The notes beneath the pieces are model-generated. The model was given only the letters and a program-made list of their open reading frames with translations. It did no database searches and was not told the origin of the DNA. The translations under genes were made by a program, and so were the position numbers. 64,000 bases of DNA from Sialis fuliginosa (taxonomy: Eukaryota; Arthropoda; Insecta; Megaloptera; Sialidae). The stretch lies in assembly GCA_961205875.1 (NCBI GenBank), contig OY540815.1:15995638-16059637 (forward strand), given 5' to 3'. Of this stretch, positions 26,326 through 39,571 are shown one piece after another (within the stretch, counting starts at the first letter, position 1; the number at the start of each line of letters is the position of its first letter).

Positions 26326-27659
26326 TAAAAAAAATTACAAAATACAATTTCCCCGATTTTGTTCTATTTTGACGATACATGCCTAAATGTTTAAATGTTT
26401 TTTTCAGTGTATAATTTATCTAAAAGCAAACTTTTAAACATACTAAATAAGGCAACTCATAAATTAATAGTTGTCTGCAATATTACCTGTATAAGGGTTT
26501 TATCTTTTAAGCCGTATTTATGAAATTAAATATGAATACATACACATTTACTAAAATATCAAAAATTAATTTTCATTTTTCATTTAATTTAAAAATTTAC
26601 TCGGGTATTCTATACTTTGTAACGATACATTAGAAATAATAAATAAATAGTAGAGAATAGAATCCACTGTAATTTTAATAAAAATCAATATAGACGATAT
26701 TGGAAATTGATAAATCAAATTATTTTTAAACTCCATCAGGTAATTGAATTTTATTTTAACCAAAGTTGACAAATTCGTCGATGCGAGTTACCTCTCAAAG
26801 AAAGAAATGTACGTAGCTAAGTGTTTAGAAAAATGACTTGTCAATGTTAATACAAATGTTTTTTTAAAACAAATCAATATAACAGTTCTATTAGTCATAT
26901 TTATTTTTGTAAAAATCTCATATGTTCGTTATAATATGCATTTTGCTATTTGAAATTTAATTAAATTTATAATAATAATCAGAAATGATGAAGCTATAAC
27001 ATATATTGTATTTTTAAAATTCAAAGGGGTCTTTGCACCCATTGGAAAATTTTCCACGGACACCCCTGCTTAGCAAGTAATGTGAATTTATGTAGGTATG
27101 ATTTAAAATATTGTTTACATGACAAAATGGCCAGTAATAATTTTTAATATAAATTTTTAGTCGTTCAGACATAGAGGCAATAACTTCATTCAACAAACAG
27201 AAAATCAATTAATTATTTATACAAAGTTATATTAGCATAAAAAACAGTACTAGAATTGATTGTTCTATAAATTATATATGCAATAAAAAATATAATTAAT
27301 TCGTGTTTCGTTCCGGAAATTACTGTAAACAGTGAAAATTTACACGTACAGTAAAATAGGTTAATTTCGGCTACCACAATATAAATGAAGGACGTTCTTG
27401 CATCACAAACCATTTCTGGTCACAATTTCCTTTTATTTCGCGTTTATCGTGGATTTAAATTATCGGTTTTTCATAAATTAAATCGCAATTCAATAAAAAT
27501 ATTAAATAGAATACACTTGATTTGAAATACATACATATATATTATATATACAAATTTACAACGAATGTAAAAAGAGTGGATCTAGAATGTTATTTCAAGC
27601 AAACAACTTTATATGAATATGTGTCCATAAATTCTTTGTAAGGGAGTTACAGCCCCTGA

Positions 27660-27960
27660 AAAATATGTATAAAACTAGTTTTAATTATTAACACCAGGCC
27701 CCGTCTTAGAATTTGTATGAAAATCAAAAAAATTAAAATAAATAGGTTAACAACAATCATAATCAATTTCGATATTTTACCTTTCATGGACATTATGGAA
27801 ACAAAACACGACTTGATAAAGATTTTTTTAGTTTTTTGATGTTAAATCTTAGGTTTCATAAAATATTAATAGCCACGATACTGCACAGAAAAATTATCTA
27901 ACTGTTGGTGAAAACCGCATTGAAATCGGTTCAGTCTATAAACCTCATACAAACGAACAT
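27660..27960 (+). repeat. Rep-G copy 3, 3' part
   Basis: GGTTAACAACAATCATAATC, ACAAAACACGACTTGATAAA and GAAATCGGTTCAGT match the later half of copy 1. Confidence 0.6.
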
Positions 27961-27977
27961 TCATTTATATATATATA

Positions 27978-28440
27978 CAAATTAGAGAACCTATTGTAGT
28001 ACTATTATGAAAATTGGTACACAGTTTAGTATTAATAAGTGCTATCAATTTTTAGTATCAAACTATTATAATTTAATTTAATTTTTCGATTTTTATCTTG
28101 TTCTTTAATGTATTCCTTTAAGTGCTTATATATTTTATAAGGAGGCATATTTATATTAAAGTTCGTTTTTAGTTGTAATCATAAAACAAAATTATAAGTT
28201 TAGTGTAATTTGAAGCATTCGTATTTAGCAATGTTCTATAGTGCTTTCTTTTGCATCGATATTACTCTAACAGTATGTTTTATGATAAATTAACTACATA
28301 ATTAACAACATAACTTTTTTTATTGCCTCTATATCTATAAACCTCTACATGTTATGGTTGATATTAAAAAACGGTAGCACTTATTAATACTAAACCATAT
28401 TCTAATCTTATAACTGTACCACAATGTGTTCTCCAGATAA
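27978..28440. mobile_element. Inverted-repeat element Rep-R
   Basis: GTTTAGTATTAATAAGTGCT near 28025 is mirrored by AGCACTTATTAATACTAAAC near 28375. The outer flanks (GAGAACCTATTGTAGTAC and GTACCACAATGTGTTCTC) pair more loosely. Confidence 0.65.
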
Positions 28441-29853
28441 TGAATAATACCTAATTTCGGGTATCATTTTTAAGGGGCTGTATTACCTTTACGAAGAATT
28501 TCCAGACACGTTTATTGTTTAAAATAACATCCCGAAACCACTGTTATTTTTTACATTTGTTGTTAATAGCAAACAATTAATTAATTTAATAGATTTATTT
28601 CGAAAAATTAAAAATCAAAATGAAATCATTGGAAATCAAAAAATATATGAAAAAGTAAATGGATGAATATTTTTACTATATTTTATATTATGTTATAAAT
28701 ATAAATCCAATTCGCAATGTGAAAACTTCTCAATAGCTTTAAATATTTATTTATTTCTCTTTAACATAGCATACACGTAGATATATAAAAATAAAAGCAA
28801 TATTGTATCATATATATTTAGACTAAAACGTGCGTGTCAAATAAAAATTAAATATAACATTAACTTCTTTATTTTATGTTATATTATGACATTTATATTC
28901 CAACTCTTAACATATGCAGTATTTGTTTATGGTCAATTTAAAAACACATATCTGATGGTAAAAATATAACACATTTATATTGATTTATTTTTGCAAATAA
29001 ATATAATAAGGTTGAATTTTTTATATCAAGTAAAGAATGTTATTAAAAAATGAAGGAAATGTATGGTTGTGAAAAAAGTATTATTATTTTTTGATTATTA
29101 CAATTATACATACAGTTAAATGTTTAAAATAGATATCAGATCTACATATTCCATTTATAATAATTTCAACAGTAAAATTTCTAGTAACAAACTTTTACAG
29201 GGGTGAATTAAGCTTTTAAAGTTAAAGGGGGGAGCAATGGTATAGTGAAAAATAACGATATAGATATGTATATATTTTTTATGCATTAGGGTAGGTTAGT
29301 TTCCCATTACTCCCTTAGATTTGCCCTTACTATTTGTAACCATTTAAAATCACAAGTAAAAAATAACAACAATGCATTTTAGTAGACGTTAATTAGAAAA
29401 AGAAAGACGCCAATGTTAGAATATATGTAAATAATAAGTAGAATATAATATTGTAAATAGTAATTGTTTCTAGTCCAAATATAATGTATATTAAAAAGAA
29501 TCGATATTATATTTTTATTTGTTAAATGTAAATATAAATATTATAATAGTGAATATCTAGTCAAATTATAAAAATAACCAATGTAAATGACGTTTATAAT
29601 CCCGACAATAATTTATATTTTTGAACAGTCTCTGGCGACGTTAGAGATTGTTAAACATGTCGGGTTTATAAACTGTCTGGATTTTCGTACGAAACCACCT
29701 TTGTATATTATGTTAAGCTGAATTTCACTGCATAAGGTTGACGGTGAAATTACAAATAAAATAATGGTACAGAACATGATTGGAAATTTCATATTTTGAA
29801 TTGAAAATATTGAAAATCCGTATTTCAGATATGAAAACATTAATTATTGTGAC

Positions 29854-30214
29854 TATACATGGGGCCATTTTAATCAATCATTCAAATATCTCAGAGCTTT
29901 GAAACTGCAGACAAAAATGTTTCAGACAAAAGTTGATTGGCTGTAAGGGAACAGAAACTGATTATCTTGAGAATGTATCTTTAAATTATAATATTTACAA
30001 CGTTTGTCTTGGATTGCACATAAAGTTAATTACAATAAAAACATGTTCCTTTCCATTTAAAAAAATGTTGTCTTTCTGTCCCTTCTATCCCCTCACCACC
30101 ACTCAACTTTGGTATGAAATATTTTTGCCTATTAAGTAATAAAAAATCTCACAGCTTTGAAGTCAAAGCTCTGAGATTTTTGAGTGGATTGATTAAAATA
30201 ACCCACAACCTGTA
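29854..30214. mobile_element. MITE of the CCATTTTAAT-terminus group, copy 3
   Basis: TATACATGGGGCCATTTTAA..CTCAGAGCTTTGAA pairs with TCTGAGATTTTTGAGTGGAT..CCTGTA. A further local hairpin, AAATCTCACAGCTTTGAAG and complement, sits by the right end. The 68-codon ORF at 29933 is inside it and incidental. Confidence 0.75.
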
Positions 30215-30249
30215 AAAGGAACCATCTATAGATTACGACACTCAAATTT

Positions 30250-30640
30250 CATAGTTTTTTTACACCCCCCCCCCCTCTGTTGTGACGTCACACAAGTTTC
30301 GAAACAGTAAGTACGTACTCAGAATCAACGGAAAAAAGTATATTCTTTCATTGTCTTTGGCTGTTAAAATTATTTTTATTTATAAATATTTTGTTTGTTT
30401 ATTAATAGAAATTATATGAAATTCTACCAAGAACGTTTGAAAATTTCCCAATAATTCTTCGCCGGTCTCGACTTACTAACAACATAGTAATTATACCTCT
30501 AATTTTTACTCTAAGAATTAATATAAAATTCATTTACTCATTATAATTTAGTGACTCCTACCCCCCAACCCCCCCTGTCACACTATGTAGACCCCCCCAT
30601 CCCTCTCAACAAGTGACGTAATTTTTGGATGAGCCCTAAT
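30250..30640 (-). repeat. Rep-P repeat, copy 1
   Basis: C-runs around GTTGTGACGTCACAC and AACAAGTGACGTAATTTTTG; the complement of the unit at 59466-59830 (ATTACGTCACATGTTAAGGG). C-run lengths may be assembly-sensitive. Confidence 0.55.
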
Positions 30641-31293
30641 ATAATAATCAATAATTTTTTTAATCATTATTAAATGTGTATCATTTTTACGCTAATATAA
30701 AATACTCTCTCAAATTCACTATTTTCACGTATTATAGGTAATAGTTTATATATAATGTGATAATAAATAAGTGTTTAATTAAAAGTCATATGCGCCGACC
30801 TTACACATATGCATTTCTTTTCATTTGGTTATTATGTTATAAATAATGTAATATAATGTTTAAATATATTTTATTTTAATTCTGATAGAGTTGGCGCATA
30901 TGTTTAGCACGTACATATCTAATGAAAACTAATTTTGACCCACTGTGTCACCGCTGGTTTTTATTAGGAATAATAAATGTAAACGCCGATTTTATAATTC
31001 ATAAATAACAAAATGGCGATAAGTTTCATTAAATTAAGCTCAAAATATGTATAAATTCTGTATGGACTATATAAAATTAATTTTTAAAAATAACTGATGT
31101 ATGTATATAGGCACCTGAAAGTGAATAGTATGTGAAAAATCAATATTCAAAAAATATAGCCAATTTGTTATACATAGTAAATAATATATATTTATAAGTA
31201 CATATATTAAAAAAATCATTCAGCAGTTTTCCTAAATTATTTTGGTTGATTTTTTGAAATTATTTACAATTTCTCAATTAGGATATAACCATA

Positions 31294-31810
31294 TAAGGTA
31301 CTGGCACCAGTCTTGGATATGACCCCAGTAATGGCTATTTTTTAATTAAATGTACTGAATTAGAAATATTTGTTGATATTTGATTACTACCATTTCTGAA
31401 TATTAATCTATATACATTTAACTGTCTTACAACGTGATTTGATGACAATCGGCCAATAGGTGTCAATATGGTGGACATTTAATTACATTGTTTCAAATTT
31501 GACGATTCTTTCTTTTATATCTTTTGTGTCGTAGTATTTATCATTTTGTAATCATTAGCAATGTCCATCACTACGTGCTAATTACTGGTTTTACTTTATC
31601 CATTACTGGAGAAAAAACATAAACAAAATAAAAGGCTATAATTTAAAAAGCAAACTATATTTGCGTACTTTGGTAATTAAATTGATTAAATAAAGAGTTG
31701 CATGTTTTATTACTAACATGAGTTCATGAGAGTTACAAAAAAGAAGCCCGTCAATCACAAAAACAGTAAACCTTGCTCTTATAGCGGCCATAACAAGTGC
31801 CAATACCTTA
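31294..31810 (+). mobile_element. Rep-A MITE copy 3
   Basis: Begins TAAGGTACTGGCACCAGTCT and ends GTGCCAATACCTTA, with TA on both sides. It has an internal deletion relative to copy 1. Confidence 0.85.
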
Positions 31811-32733
31811 ATTTCGAATAAATGAATAAAATATTTTTTTAACGTCTACCTGTTGAGAAATATTTTTAAACCTATATTATTTAATGGCATGGAATATTAT
31901 TTTAAAGCTATGAAATATTTCGATTGATATATTATTTTATTGTATGTTTTTTGATATTTCATGCCCAGATTTGTACAGTTTTATAGATTGGGGACAGGGT
32001 TCAATTTTTAAATATGAATTGTTTTTTCTAAAGACTGCACAATCATTTACATATCCCATTTTATTAAATTGTAAATATATATTATATGGATATTTCTACA
32101 TTTCTGTATCTACTTCATTGTCAAATGTACCTTCCCTATATATTTGTTAGGGGGAAAATAAATGTAATAAGAGCCTATAAATAAAGAGTTATACAGTATG
32201 TCGGCATTTTTATTTACACATTAAAATAGATTAAATAAATACTCAAAATTATCTATCTAACTATTTAAATAAATTTCAAAGGTATTGACATTCTATTGTA
32301 TTTTAATAAAATTACAGGTGTAGCTTATATCAGGTATTTAAAAATATATATTCTACAGAGGTTAAAATTTAAATAACTACATAGGATTATTATAAAAATC
32401 GTAAATTTTGACTTCATTCTAGGTCCTAGCAGGATGTTGTTCTTTATAATATCAAGCCTTTAATTCAAGAACCTAGAAGATTTCTTAATGAATTGACTTA
32501 CCTTTATAATTTCTAAAAAATACAAATAAATAAATACACTATTTTCATTTTATATACTTTCGTAACGTCATACAATATACAAACAGTAATTTACAAAAGA
32601 AATGCAACATTTTCCATCATACATACTTTTTCTATTGCTACAATAACAAAATATACGAATGAAAATTTAATTACATACACATATAGAGGAGATACCTACA
32701 CAATAAAATTGACATTTGAGATTAAATAAGTTT

Positions 32734-32739
32734 TTTATT
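32734..32739 (-). promoter_or_regulatory. Candidate poly(A) signal of MARS2
   Basis: This is the first AATAAA on the minus strand after the MARS2 stop, 315 nt downstream. Low complexity makes chance matches common. Confidence 0.4.
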
Positions 32740-33054
32740 GAAATAACAAACATAAAAAAATGCTAACAAATTACTATTATTTGGAATTAAGCATTTATAG
32801 TTTGTAGATATGGGGCCTCAAACTCAGTGACGCGTTACATAGTAAACAACTATCTAAGGCCTGGTGGGGGGGGGGCTGATTTTAATTTCAAAAATGTTTT
32901 CGACAAAGAAATATTTAATCTACCTGAGGCTCTCAATTTTCAAAACACGCCACTGATCAAACACAAGAATCCTGCCTTAAATTAAAATGTAGAATATAGA
33001 TTCAGCAATATACTAATACAAATCGATTTGACTCTCTATTTCAGTATTATATGA

Positions 33055-33461
33055 TCATAACTTACTCTTAACTTTTTTACCTTTATTTTCATCACCATCG
33101 ACAATCCTCCTAAACAAGACTTCTTCATTACTTCCCAAGCATCTGTCTTCATTCCCGCACCAGTTATTCTCATACAGAGACACCCACGTCCTCCGTTCAA
33201 GAGGCGTGTTCAATCGATCAAGTAATCTCGTAGATAACGTAGGAACTATCGGACTCAACGTCACACCGCATACACGTAACGTCTCCATTGTCACCCGTAA
33301 CACGGCGTTCAGTCGTTCGACCGCAACACTGTCATCTTTGAGGCGAGCGAGTTCCCAAGGACGTGAAGACTCGAAGAAGGCGTTTGCTGTTCGTAATACG
33401 GCCGTCACGGCGTCGACGCCGCGGTAGAAATTGCACTCGTTGTAGTGCTCGTCAACTGTGT
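33055..33461 (-). CDS. MARS2: Mitochondrial methionyl-tRNA synthetase, last exon (anticodon-binding domain)
   Basis: The exon follows TTATTCCAG on the minus strand, completes an Asp codon with two bases, and runs 134 codons to TGA at 33057-33055. It shows VDEHYNECNFYRGVDAV, then LRTANAFFESSRPWELAR. The N..F...PWELA motif is characteristic of the helical anticodon-binding domain of MetRS. The C-terminus is basic (KGKKVKSKL). The three exons supply 268 residues, about half of the usual 550-600. No stop codon or frameshift interrupts them, so the gene looks functional. Confidence 0.95.
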
Positions 33462-33624
33462 CTGGAATAAATAAGGTAAATTTTAGTTTATAGATATTTA
33501 GGGATGATACAACAACAGGGTCGGAATTTACACCTAGACGAAATTAGGAAGTGCTGGGTAGGGGCACTCTAATATAGTTATCCAAAAACATTTATATAAC
33601 TGTTTTATTATTTATTAATTACTA

Positions 33625-34250
33625 GCGCATTGGACCCGGTGTTACCCGAGGATATTAATTCAATTAAACATAAAGTAATCATGCCCACCCAACATGCTCA
33701 CCCAACATGCCAATAACACACGATTCACCGCAAATTGTTTTTTTCCGACTTAATGAAATTTACACAAAGTATACAAAAATTATGCACCTAAAAGTAAAAA
33801 CTAGAATAAAATCCGTGCAGTAGTTATTAAGAAAATCGTGTAAAATTATATTTTCAAACTTCCAGGAAACATCAGCTCTAGAATTTATATGAAAATCAAA
33901 AATAAATAAATAAATAAATAGGTTAGCAAAAATCATAATAATTAATTTCGATATTTTACCTTTCTTGGAAGTGAAATGTTCTTTATATTTCAGACGCGAT
34001 CATAGTGGCCTAAATTAATAAAATACTGAAACCGTAAATTATAGAATTCTGTATTCCATGGCTAGATACTATGTTTTTATACACCTAAATGACAATTGTA
34101 TGCTGACATCATGGAAACAAAACACGACTTGATAAAGATTATTTTAGTCTTTTTATGTTAAATCTTAGATACTGTACAGAAAAATTATTTAACTATTGGT
34201 GAAAAACGCATTAAAATCGGTTCAGTAATTCCCGAGTTGGCCCACAATCA
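33625..34250 (+). repeat. Rep-G SINE/non-LTR-like repeat, copy 1
   Basis: Starts ACTAGCGCATTGGACCCGGT GTTACCCG, a start motif common to insect SINE/RTE-type repeats, and contains AAATCGTGTAAAATTATATT. Shares its first 370 bp with 50030-50400 and its end with 27660-27960. Confidence 0.65.
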
Positions 34251-34982
34251 GTTAGAGCTTAAAAATTTCAGAGGATTTAAAAAAAATAATACACACTAAT
34301 AAGTTTTGAACTTTTCTGCGAAAATCAACTTATTTAAATAATAAACTTAAAAATGGTGCGAAATTTAAAAATCTTATAATTTTTTAAGTAGGGATTTTTT
34401 TATTTTTTATAGACGAAAACTTATAAGTGTGAACATTCTCAATTCAAGACGAAAATTTTACACCATAGCTAATTGTTTGACGATTTTTCCTAGTTTTTTT
34501 CATGAAATATTTTTTTTTCTATTCTATATAGAAATAAAAACTAAACAAAGACTGTATCGTACGCGTGCCAGCAAACTTTACAGAAGACAGAGATTATGTT
34601 TTCTTTGGTCTTGTTGCAGTAATCTTTTGTATCGAAGATTCGAAGTGCAGCGTTATTGCATTTTAAACTAAAGTGAACGATTTCTTGTTATTTATTTCTT
34701 ATTTTAGCTGTCTTTAGACTCAATCAATTCAATGTTTCGTAAATATTAATATTGACAATATATGACGAGTATAAAAGTGATGCTGTTGGAATTGTTTAGA
34801 AATCAATATTCGCCAGTCTAGCAGTTTCATTTGGTAAGAAAATATAAAATATGTATGGAGTCACACTCAATAAAAATTGTAGGACCATAATTTTTTTAGG
34901 ATTTTACAAGAAAGTGAATAAAAAATACATAAAATAAAATTATGTCTGTATGTTTGTTACCTTTTCATGGCTTTTTCTTTAA

Positions 34983-35022
34983 ATATTATTAATTTCCCAT
35001 TATGGGAAATTAATAATATCTA
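34983..35022. repeat. Perfect 40-bp palindrome
   Basis: ATATTATTAATTTCCCATTA and its exact complement. No flanking transposon ends seen. Confidence 0.8.
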
Positions 35023-35559
35023 AAGAATGAAGCTAGCAAGTAAATATTTAAAATAACCTATAAAATATTAAATCAAAATCATCACACTTCAAATATATTG
35101 TAATAAGAGATCGCTTGTTCTTATTTCGTTCGTTCTGCGAGAGAATCGGAGACATTCTCTCGATTAAGCTTTACATTTGAAGGGAATTTATTTTTTTGTT
35201 GCAAATGTATTAATGTAAGTCAGATAAGTACGCTTCGTATAATTTATTTCACTTCGTTTTAAATGAACATTGAGAGTGCTTTTTTTATTACATGGAGTTT
35301 TGATAATTATAAGAAATATTATTGCTAAACCCATACAAACATTCGCTGGTTTAGTTTTTCTTTATTTTAGGCACTATATTACTTTGCAGAAATTAAAATG
35401 ATTAATGTTCAAAGCCAACATGCGCTATTAGGTTACCAATTTTTTTAGAAAAGACAAAAAAAATATTTAAAAAATATTTATAATTGTGTGAACATTAAAA
35501 AAAAGGTTAGAAAATTTGAAAGAAACGTTTTGGTTCACATAATTGACATATTGTATAAT

Positions 35560-36700
35560 AATAAAGACTATGAATACATAACAACCAATGCTAGTCCGTA
35601 TATGAAACTGTCACCAAAATTTAACAGCGGCCATCTTTTCTTAAATGTCATTTTCGTCATTTCCATGCATATTATCCCAGAGGTGTCAGTTGAAAATTTA
35701 AAATATGCAAATATGCTTTAAATTACATTTGAATTTGGTATGTAAGAGAGATGTTAATTCCAAATAGACGTTTCTCTGTTAATCAATTATCACTGAAATA
35801 CTTTTTAAGACAATGAGTCCTATATCTTTCCTTTTCCAAGCCTTGAAGTATCATGAAGTGCTTGACCAATGGTATTAAAACAATGGTGATTTTATGAATT
35901 TTTTTTATATTATAGTAAGTTGAAGTATCATTGATCTAAATTCTAAAACAAATCCATAGATAATAACAAAAAATTAATACCCCGTTGAAATTTATTAGCT
36001 CCTTTATAATACCGGTCATTAATCAAATATTTTAAACTAAACATATTTGTTACTTTTAACCTAATTTGTTTATTCAATGTAGGTGTTATTTACATTACAA
36101 ATCTTTGAATCTAATTCCTCAAAGGGTTAAACATTCTCAAAATAGCTGCACATGTTTGCTGAATACATCAAGCATCCTTTACTGAGATAAAGGTCTCTTA
36201 TTGAATCTATAATACACAATACCCACAATACTATCTAATTCACAAAGTAATCAATAAATTGTCAAGCTAACACAAATAATTCAAACTCGTCTCTGAATGA
36301 CATATTTTATCGTAAGATCCTTGAGTAAATATTTATCGGTATAAAAGGAAATTGTCTACGACGGATAACGTGAACATGGTCACGGTATCAAAGTGCCTTT
36401 GATGGCAAATACTTTGTTAACTTGTAAGGCACGTTTCACACGAGACAATAGTAATTGTCACCTAATTAAATTTATATAAAATATGATCAATACTAATAAC
36501 ATGCACTCGTATATCAAGTAGGCTCTGTCTGTTAGTAACCATATCGCACCACGAGTCATTGGCGTATCATTCAGATTTTAAAATAAATTTTAATTGTTTT
36601 TAATTATAAAGTTAATTAATAATAAATGTTTTATATTGTTTTTAAAAGTATTTAAGAGAAACGTCTATTTGGAATTATCATCTCCCATACACAAAATACA
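35560..36700. repeat. Rep-K copies facing each other
   Basis: An inverted copy at about 35570-35830 and a direct copy at 36536-36690 share AATTCCAAATAGACGTTTCT read in opposite directions, enclosing about 700 bp. Related single copies lie at 40672-40850 and 54775-55075. The 77-codon ORF at 35488 belongs to the repeat. Confidence 0.55.
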
Positions 36701-37299
36701 AAAAGTTGTGATTAAGTGCTGTCATTGGACAGAAAGACTCAATAATCAATTTTATTATATTTTAAAATAGAAGCTTGTTAGTTTTTAAGACTAGTGGTAG
36801 CGTTAATATAAAATAAATAAAAATAACGAACATAGAATAATAATGTTCACTAGATTTTGAATCTCTTCATAAAATATTATTTCACGGTGCATTAAATTCG
36901 TTTATTTCGTGAACACGATTGTTAGCTTGGGGTTTTCCTGTTTTTCTGATTCCACATTTGCATATTTAAATCGTAAAAATAAAATAAATAAATTTCACGC
37001 TCTACAGTACCTTACTTCTATGTAAATAACAAGACAAATATTCTAAAAAGTTAATGGATATTTTTAAATAAAAATCGCTTTTTTTAATATTGATGCTCTC
37101 AAACTCTCAACTAAAACCAAACCTAAATCTATTTGTGTCATGTTATCTATAAATTGTTATGGAGTTTTGTATCCAAAATAATTAAATTCTGATATTAAAA
37201 AAACTGAAACCGTATCCGAAATAGTAGGTACTGACCTCTATAAATCCAAACCATATACGAAATAATTATTTCAAATAAGTATAAATTCGTTAATCTCAC

Positions 37300-37760
37300 A
37301 TTGCCGTCCGTCCGTCCGACGTTTTCAGTCAAAGCAAAATATATCGTAAACTATATAAGCTAGAAACTTGAAATATTTACTCAATATGTAAAATAATGCC
37401 CTCTAGTTAAAGATGTATAAATTTCTTGAAAAATAATTTTTCCGGGGGGGGGGGCTAAGGAACTAAAGCTAGGTAATAAATATATTTTTTTTATACCAAG
37501 GCATGTGGCACGTCAAAATGTTTAACCAAACCAGTGGAATTTGACTCTTTTTTTATAACAAAAATGGCGCCTGCAAGGGGCTTCAAAGCAAATTTAAAAA
37601 AATGTATACCAAGAAGTGTGAGGTGTCAAAATTTAAATCTCAATCAGTGAAATTTGACTCATTTTTTTTTTAACACAAAAATAGCACCAGCAAGGGGCTT
37701 CAAGCAGTAATTTATTTTGTCTACCCCCCTTCCTATAACTCGGTAACTACTGGCTCAAAT
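37300..37760 (+). repeat. Rep-E fragment with tandem duplication
   Basis: The opening CCGTCCGTCCGTCCGACG plus AGTCAAAGCAAAATATATCG matches 6243-6330. A unit of about 115 bp occurs twice (37494-37590, 37608-37705): TGTGGCACGTCAAAATG / GTGAGGTGTCAAAATT through GCAAGGGGCTTCAA. Confidence 0.6.
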
Positions 37761-38169
37761 CAAATTTCATAATCGCTTACGCTCACACCACAGTCATTTC
37801 ACGATAAATTCACGACCCGCGTTTAGCTCCTCGCTATAAAATAACCGCTGCGGTCATGTACATTTAATATAATCATGTTCATTTGTATGTGCAATGTAAT
37901 GTAGTGTGCAAAATGTATGCATATTATTGTTGTGGTCCAGAACAGTTTGCTTTTTGTGGTAATGATTCATTTGTTTTTATATATAATCTATTGGTATATG
38001 CAAATACATTAATATCTGCCTGTATAAAGCTACTTCAACTTGTTATCTGCAGCTGTTATAAATTAATATAGAGTATGTTTCAGAATAAACATTCTAACCC
38101 ATGCGCCATATGAAACTTTTAGAGACTGAACGAACTCGTTTCATAATATAAGAGAACTCTAGATCCGTT

Positions 38170-38840
38170 GGAGTGCTTTTCAGAACTCACCTTTTTTACT
38201 TTCTTATACGGGTATATTCATATGGAATATATAAGTAAGTATGAACAAACCGATTTTTCGAGGTTTTGATGGAATTATCCATTTTGATATTTCCTTAATC
38301 TAGCTATGTGTATATGTGTCTCTCTGTCTGTCTGTAGACGCTGTAACTCAAAAACGATAAAATGTTCTTGACAATTAAATAGAATAAAAATATGTGATTT
38401 TTGGAATCATATAGATACCAAAAGTTTTAAGCACTTCTCTTAAATAGAATCGAAGATAAAAGTTTTGGACCATTATTCAAAAACATACTTTATCAGTCAA
38501 GGACTTGAACCGGAATTTATTTATGGTTCGGGTTCAAATACAAATTTGGTTCGGGTTTGGGTTCAGCATGGTGTAAACTATTTGGGTTCAAAACCGTTAT
38601 TTTTTCTGAGTTCAGGTTCGGGTTAAAGTTTCTAATTGAAAGAAAATAATTTTGTTGAAAAAAAATTATAATAAACAAATAAAACATTTTCTGAAGAAAA
38701 AAAAAGCGTTAATAGCCATTAAAAAAAGGACAAAAAATTAAATTAAATTTTCGGTAATCTATGAAAAGGTTCGGATTCAGGTTTAGGTTCGTTGACTTTG
38801 AAATATAATGGTTCGGTTCGGAGTGTAGTATTCTGAATAC
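38170..38840. repeat. Rep-F repeat, copy 3
   Basis: TCTCTCTGTCTGTCTGTAGA followed by GGTTCGGGTTTGGGTTCAGC and GGTTCGGATTCAGGTTTAGG, the complement of the tracts at 95-200 and 817-890. Confidence 0.6.
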
Positions 38841-38904
38841 AATGATATAAAATTTCAAAATAACGTATCTTCAAACTTCGGAGATGTCGGCACTTTTGTA
38901 ATCT

Positions 38905-38937
38905 GCCATATACTTTATACACTGTATAAAGTATATG
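38905..38937. repeat. Perfect short palindrome
   Basis: CCATATACTTTATAC, a 3-bp loop, and its exact complement. Confidence 0.8.
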
Positions 38938-39369
38938 GTATGCCGCGCCGCGTGCCAGTCAAAGCTAGTAGAACACTTTTCAAAGTAGTGTGGTTATATT
39001 ATAAGCCGTGCTATTAATTTGAAAATTCTCAAATATTTTTTTATTTTAAATTACAAAGAGTAAAAAAAATTTTTCAAATTCATCGATAAGGGTTTGCAAC
39101 CCTTAAAGTATAATAACTTATGTTAGTAGAATCGACTAACAAAATCCTCTTCGTAGATAATATATGATTAGCCTTCTAGGATCAAGAGACGACATTTGAT
39201 GAAAATCGATTAATATTAACTATTATTCCTACGCAGAAATCCGATGACTTTATTATTTTTGCATTTACAAATTTGTGTTTTTATTCTCTACCTACACAAA
39301 AAAATATATTTAAAATTATTAAATTTTAAAAAAAAACTGTCTTTTAGATAAACTATTTAGGTACTATAC

Positions 39370-39491
39370 TAACGCCGTGTTTACACCAAAAAGATAAATG
39401 TTTTTTTTAAATAATTCATATTAAAAATTAATCATTTTATCAAAAAACACCTTACTGTTATTTTTTTGTTTTTGGTGTAAACACGCCATTA
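39370..39491. mobile_element. Short MITE (about 120 bp)
   Basis: TAACGCCGTGTTTACACCAA and TTGGTGTAAACACGCCATTA are near-perfect 23-bp inverted ends. It lies 81 bp beyond the donor side of the MARS2 exon at 39572. Confidence 0.8.
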
Positions 39492-39571
39492 TAAACACAT
39501 TGTTTAATAGATCATATTACACCTCTTCAAATAACCAAACATACCCAAAACAATTTAAACCTTGAACCCAC

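Larger units (their letters stand above)
19365..33054. other. Intergenic transposon-rich tract between convergent genes
   Basis: Contains the foldbacks at 19682 and 20541, three CCATTTTAAT MITEs, Rep-F, Rep-G, Rep-R, Rep-P and Rep-A copies, with the MARS2 3'UTR at its right edge. I see no convincing exon. Tracts 23000-24690, 28450-29850 and 31820-32700 are plain AT-rich DNA, except a 95-bp inverted repeat at 24037-24132 (ATATGAGCGCAAT). Confidence 0.6.
33462..39571 (-). other. MARS2 intron, 6.1 kb
   Basis: Holds Rep-G, the opposed Rep-K copies, Rep-E with its tandem unit, Rep-F, two perfect palindromes and the MITE at 39370. No exon seen; ORFs at 34429, 35488 and 37883 are repeat-derived or AT-rich. 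Confidence 0.75.

Noticed and set aside
30240-30610. Long C-runs as possible G-quadruplex structures
   Set aside because: Runs are isolated homopolymers inside Rep-P rather than four spaced tracts, and their lengths may be sequencing artefacts.
33206-33427. 73-codon + strand ORF
   Set aside because: Antisense shadow of the MARS2 last exon.
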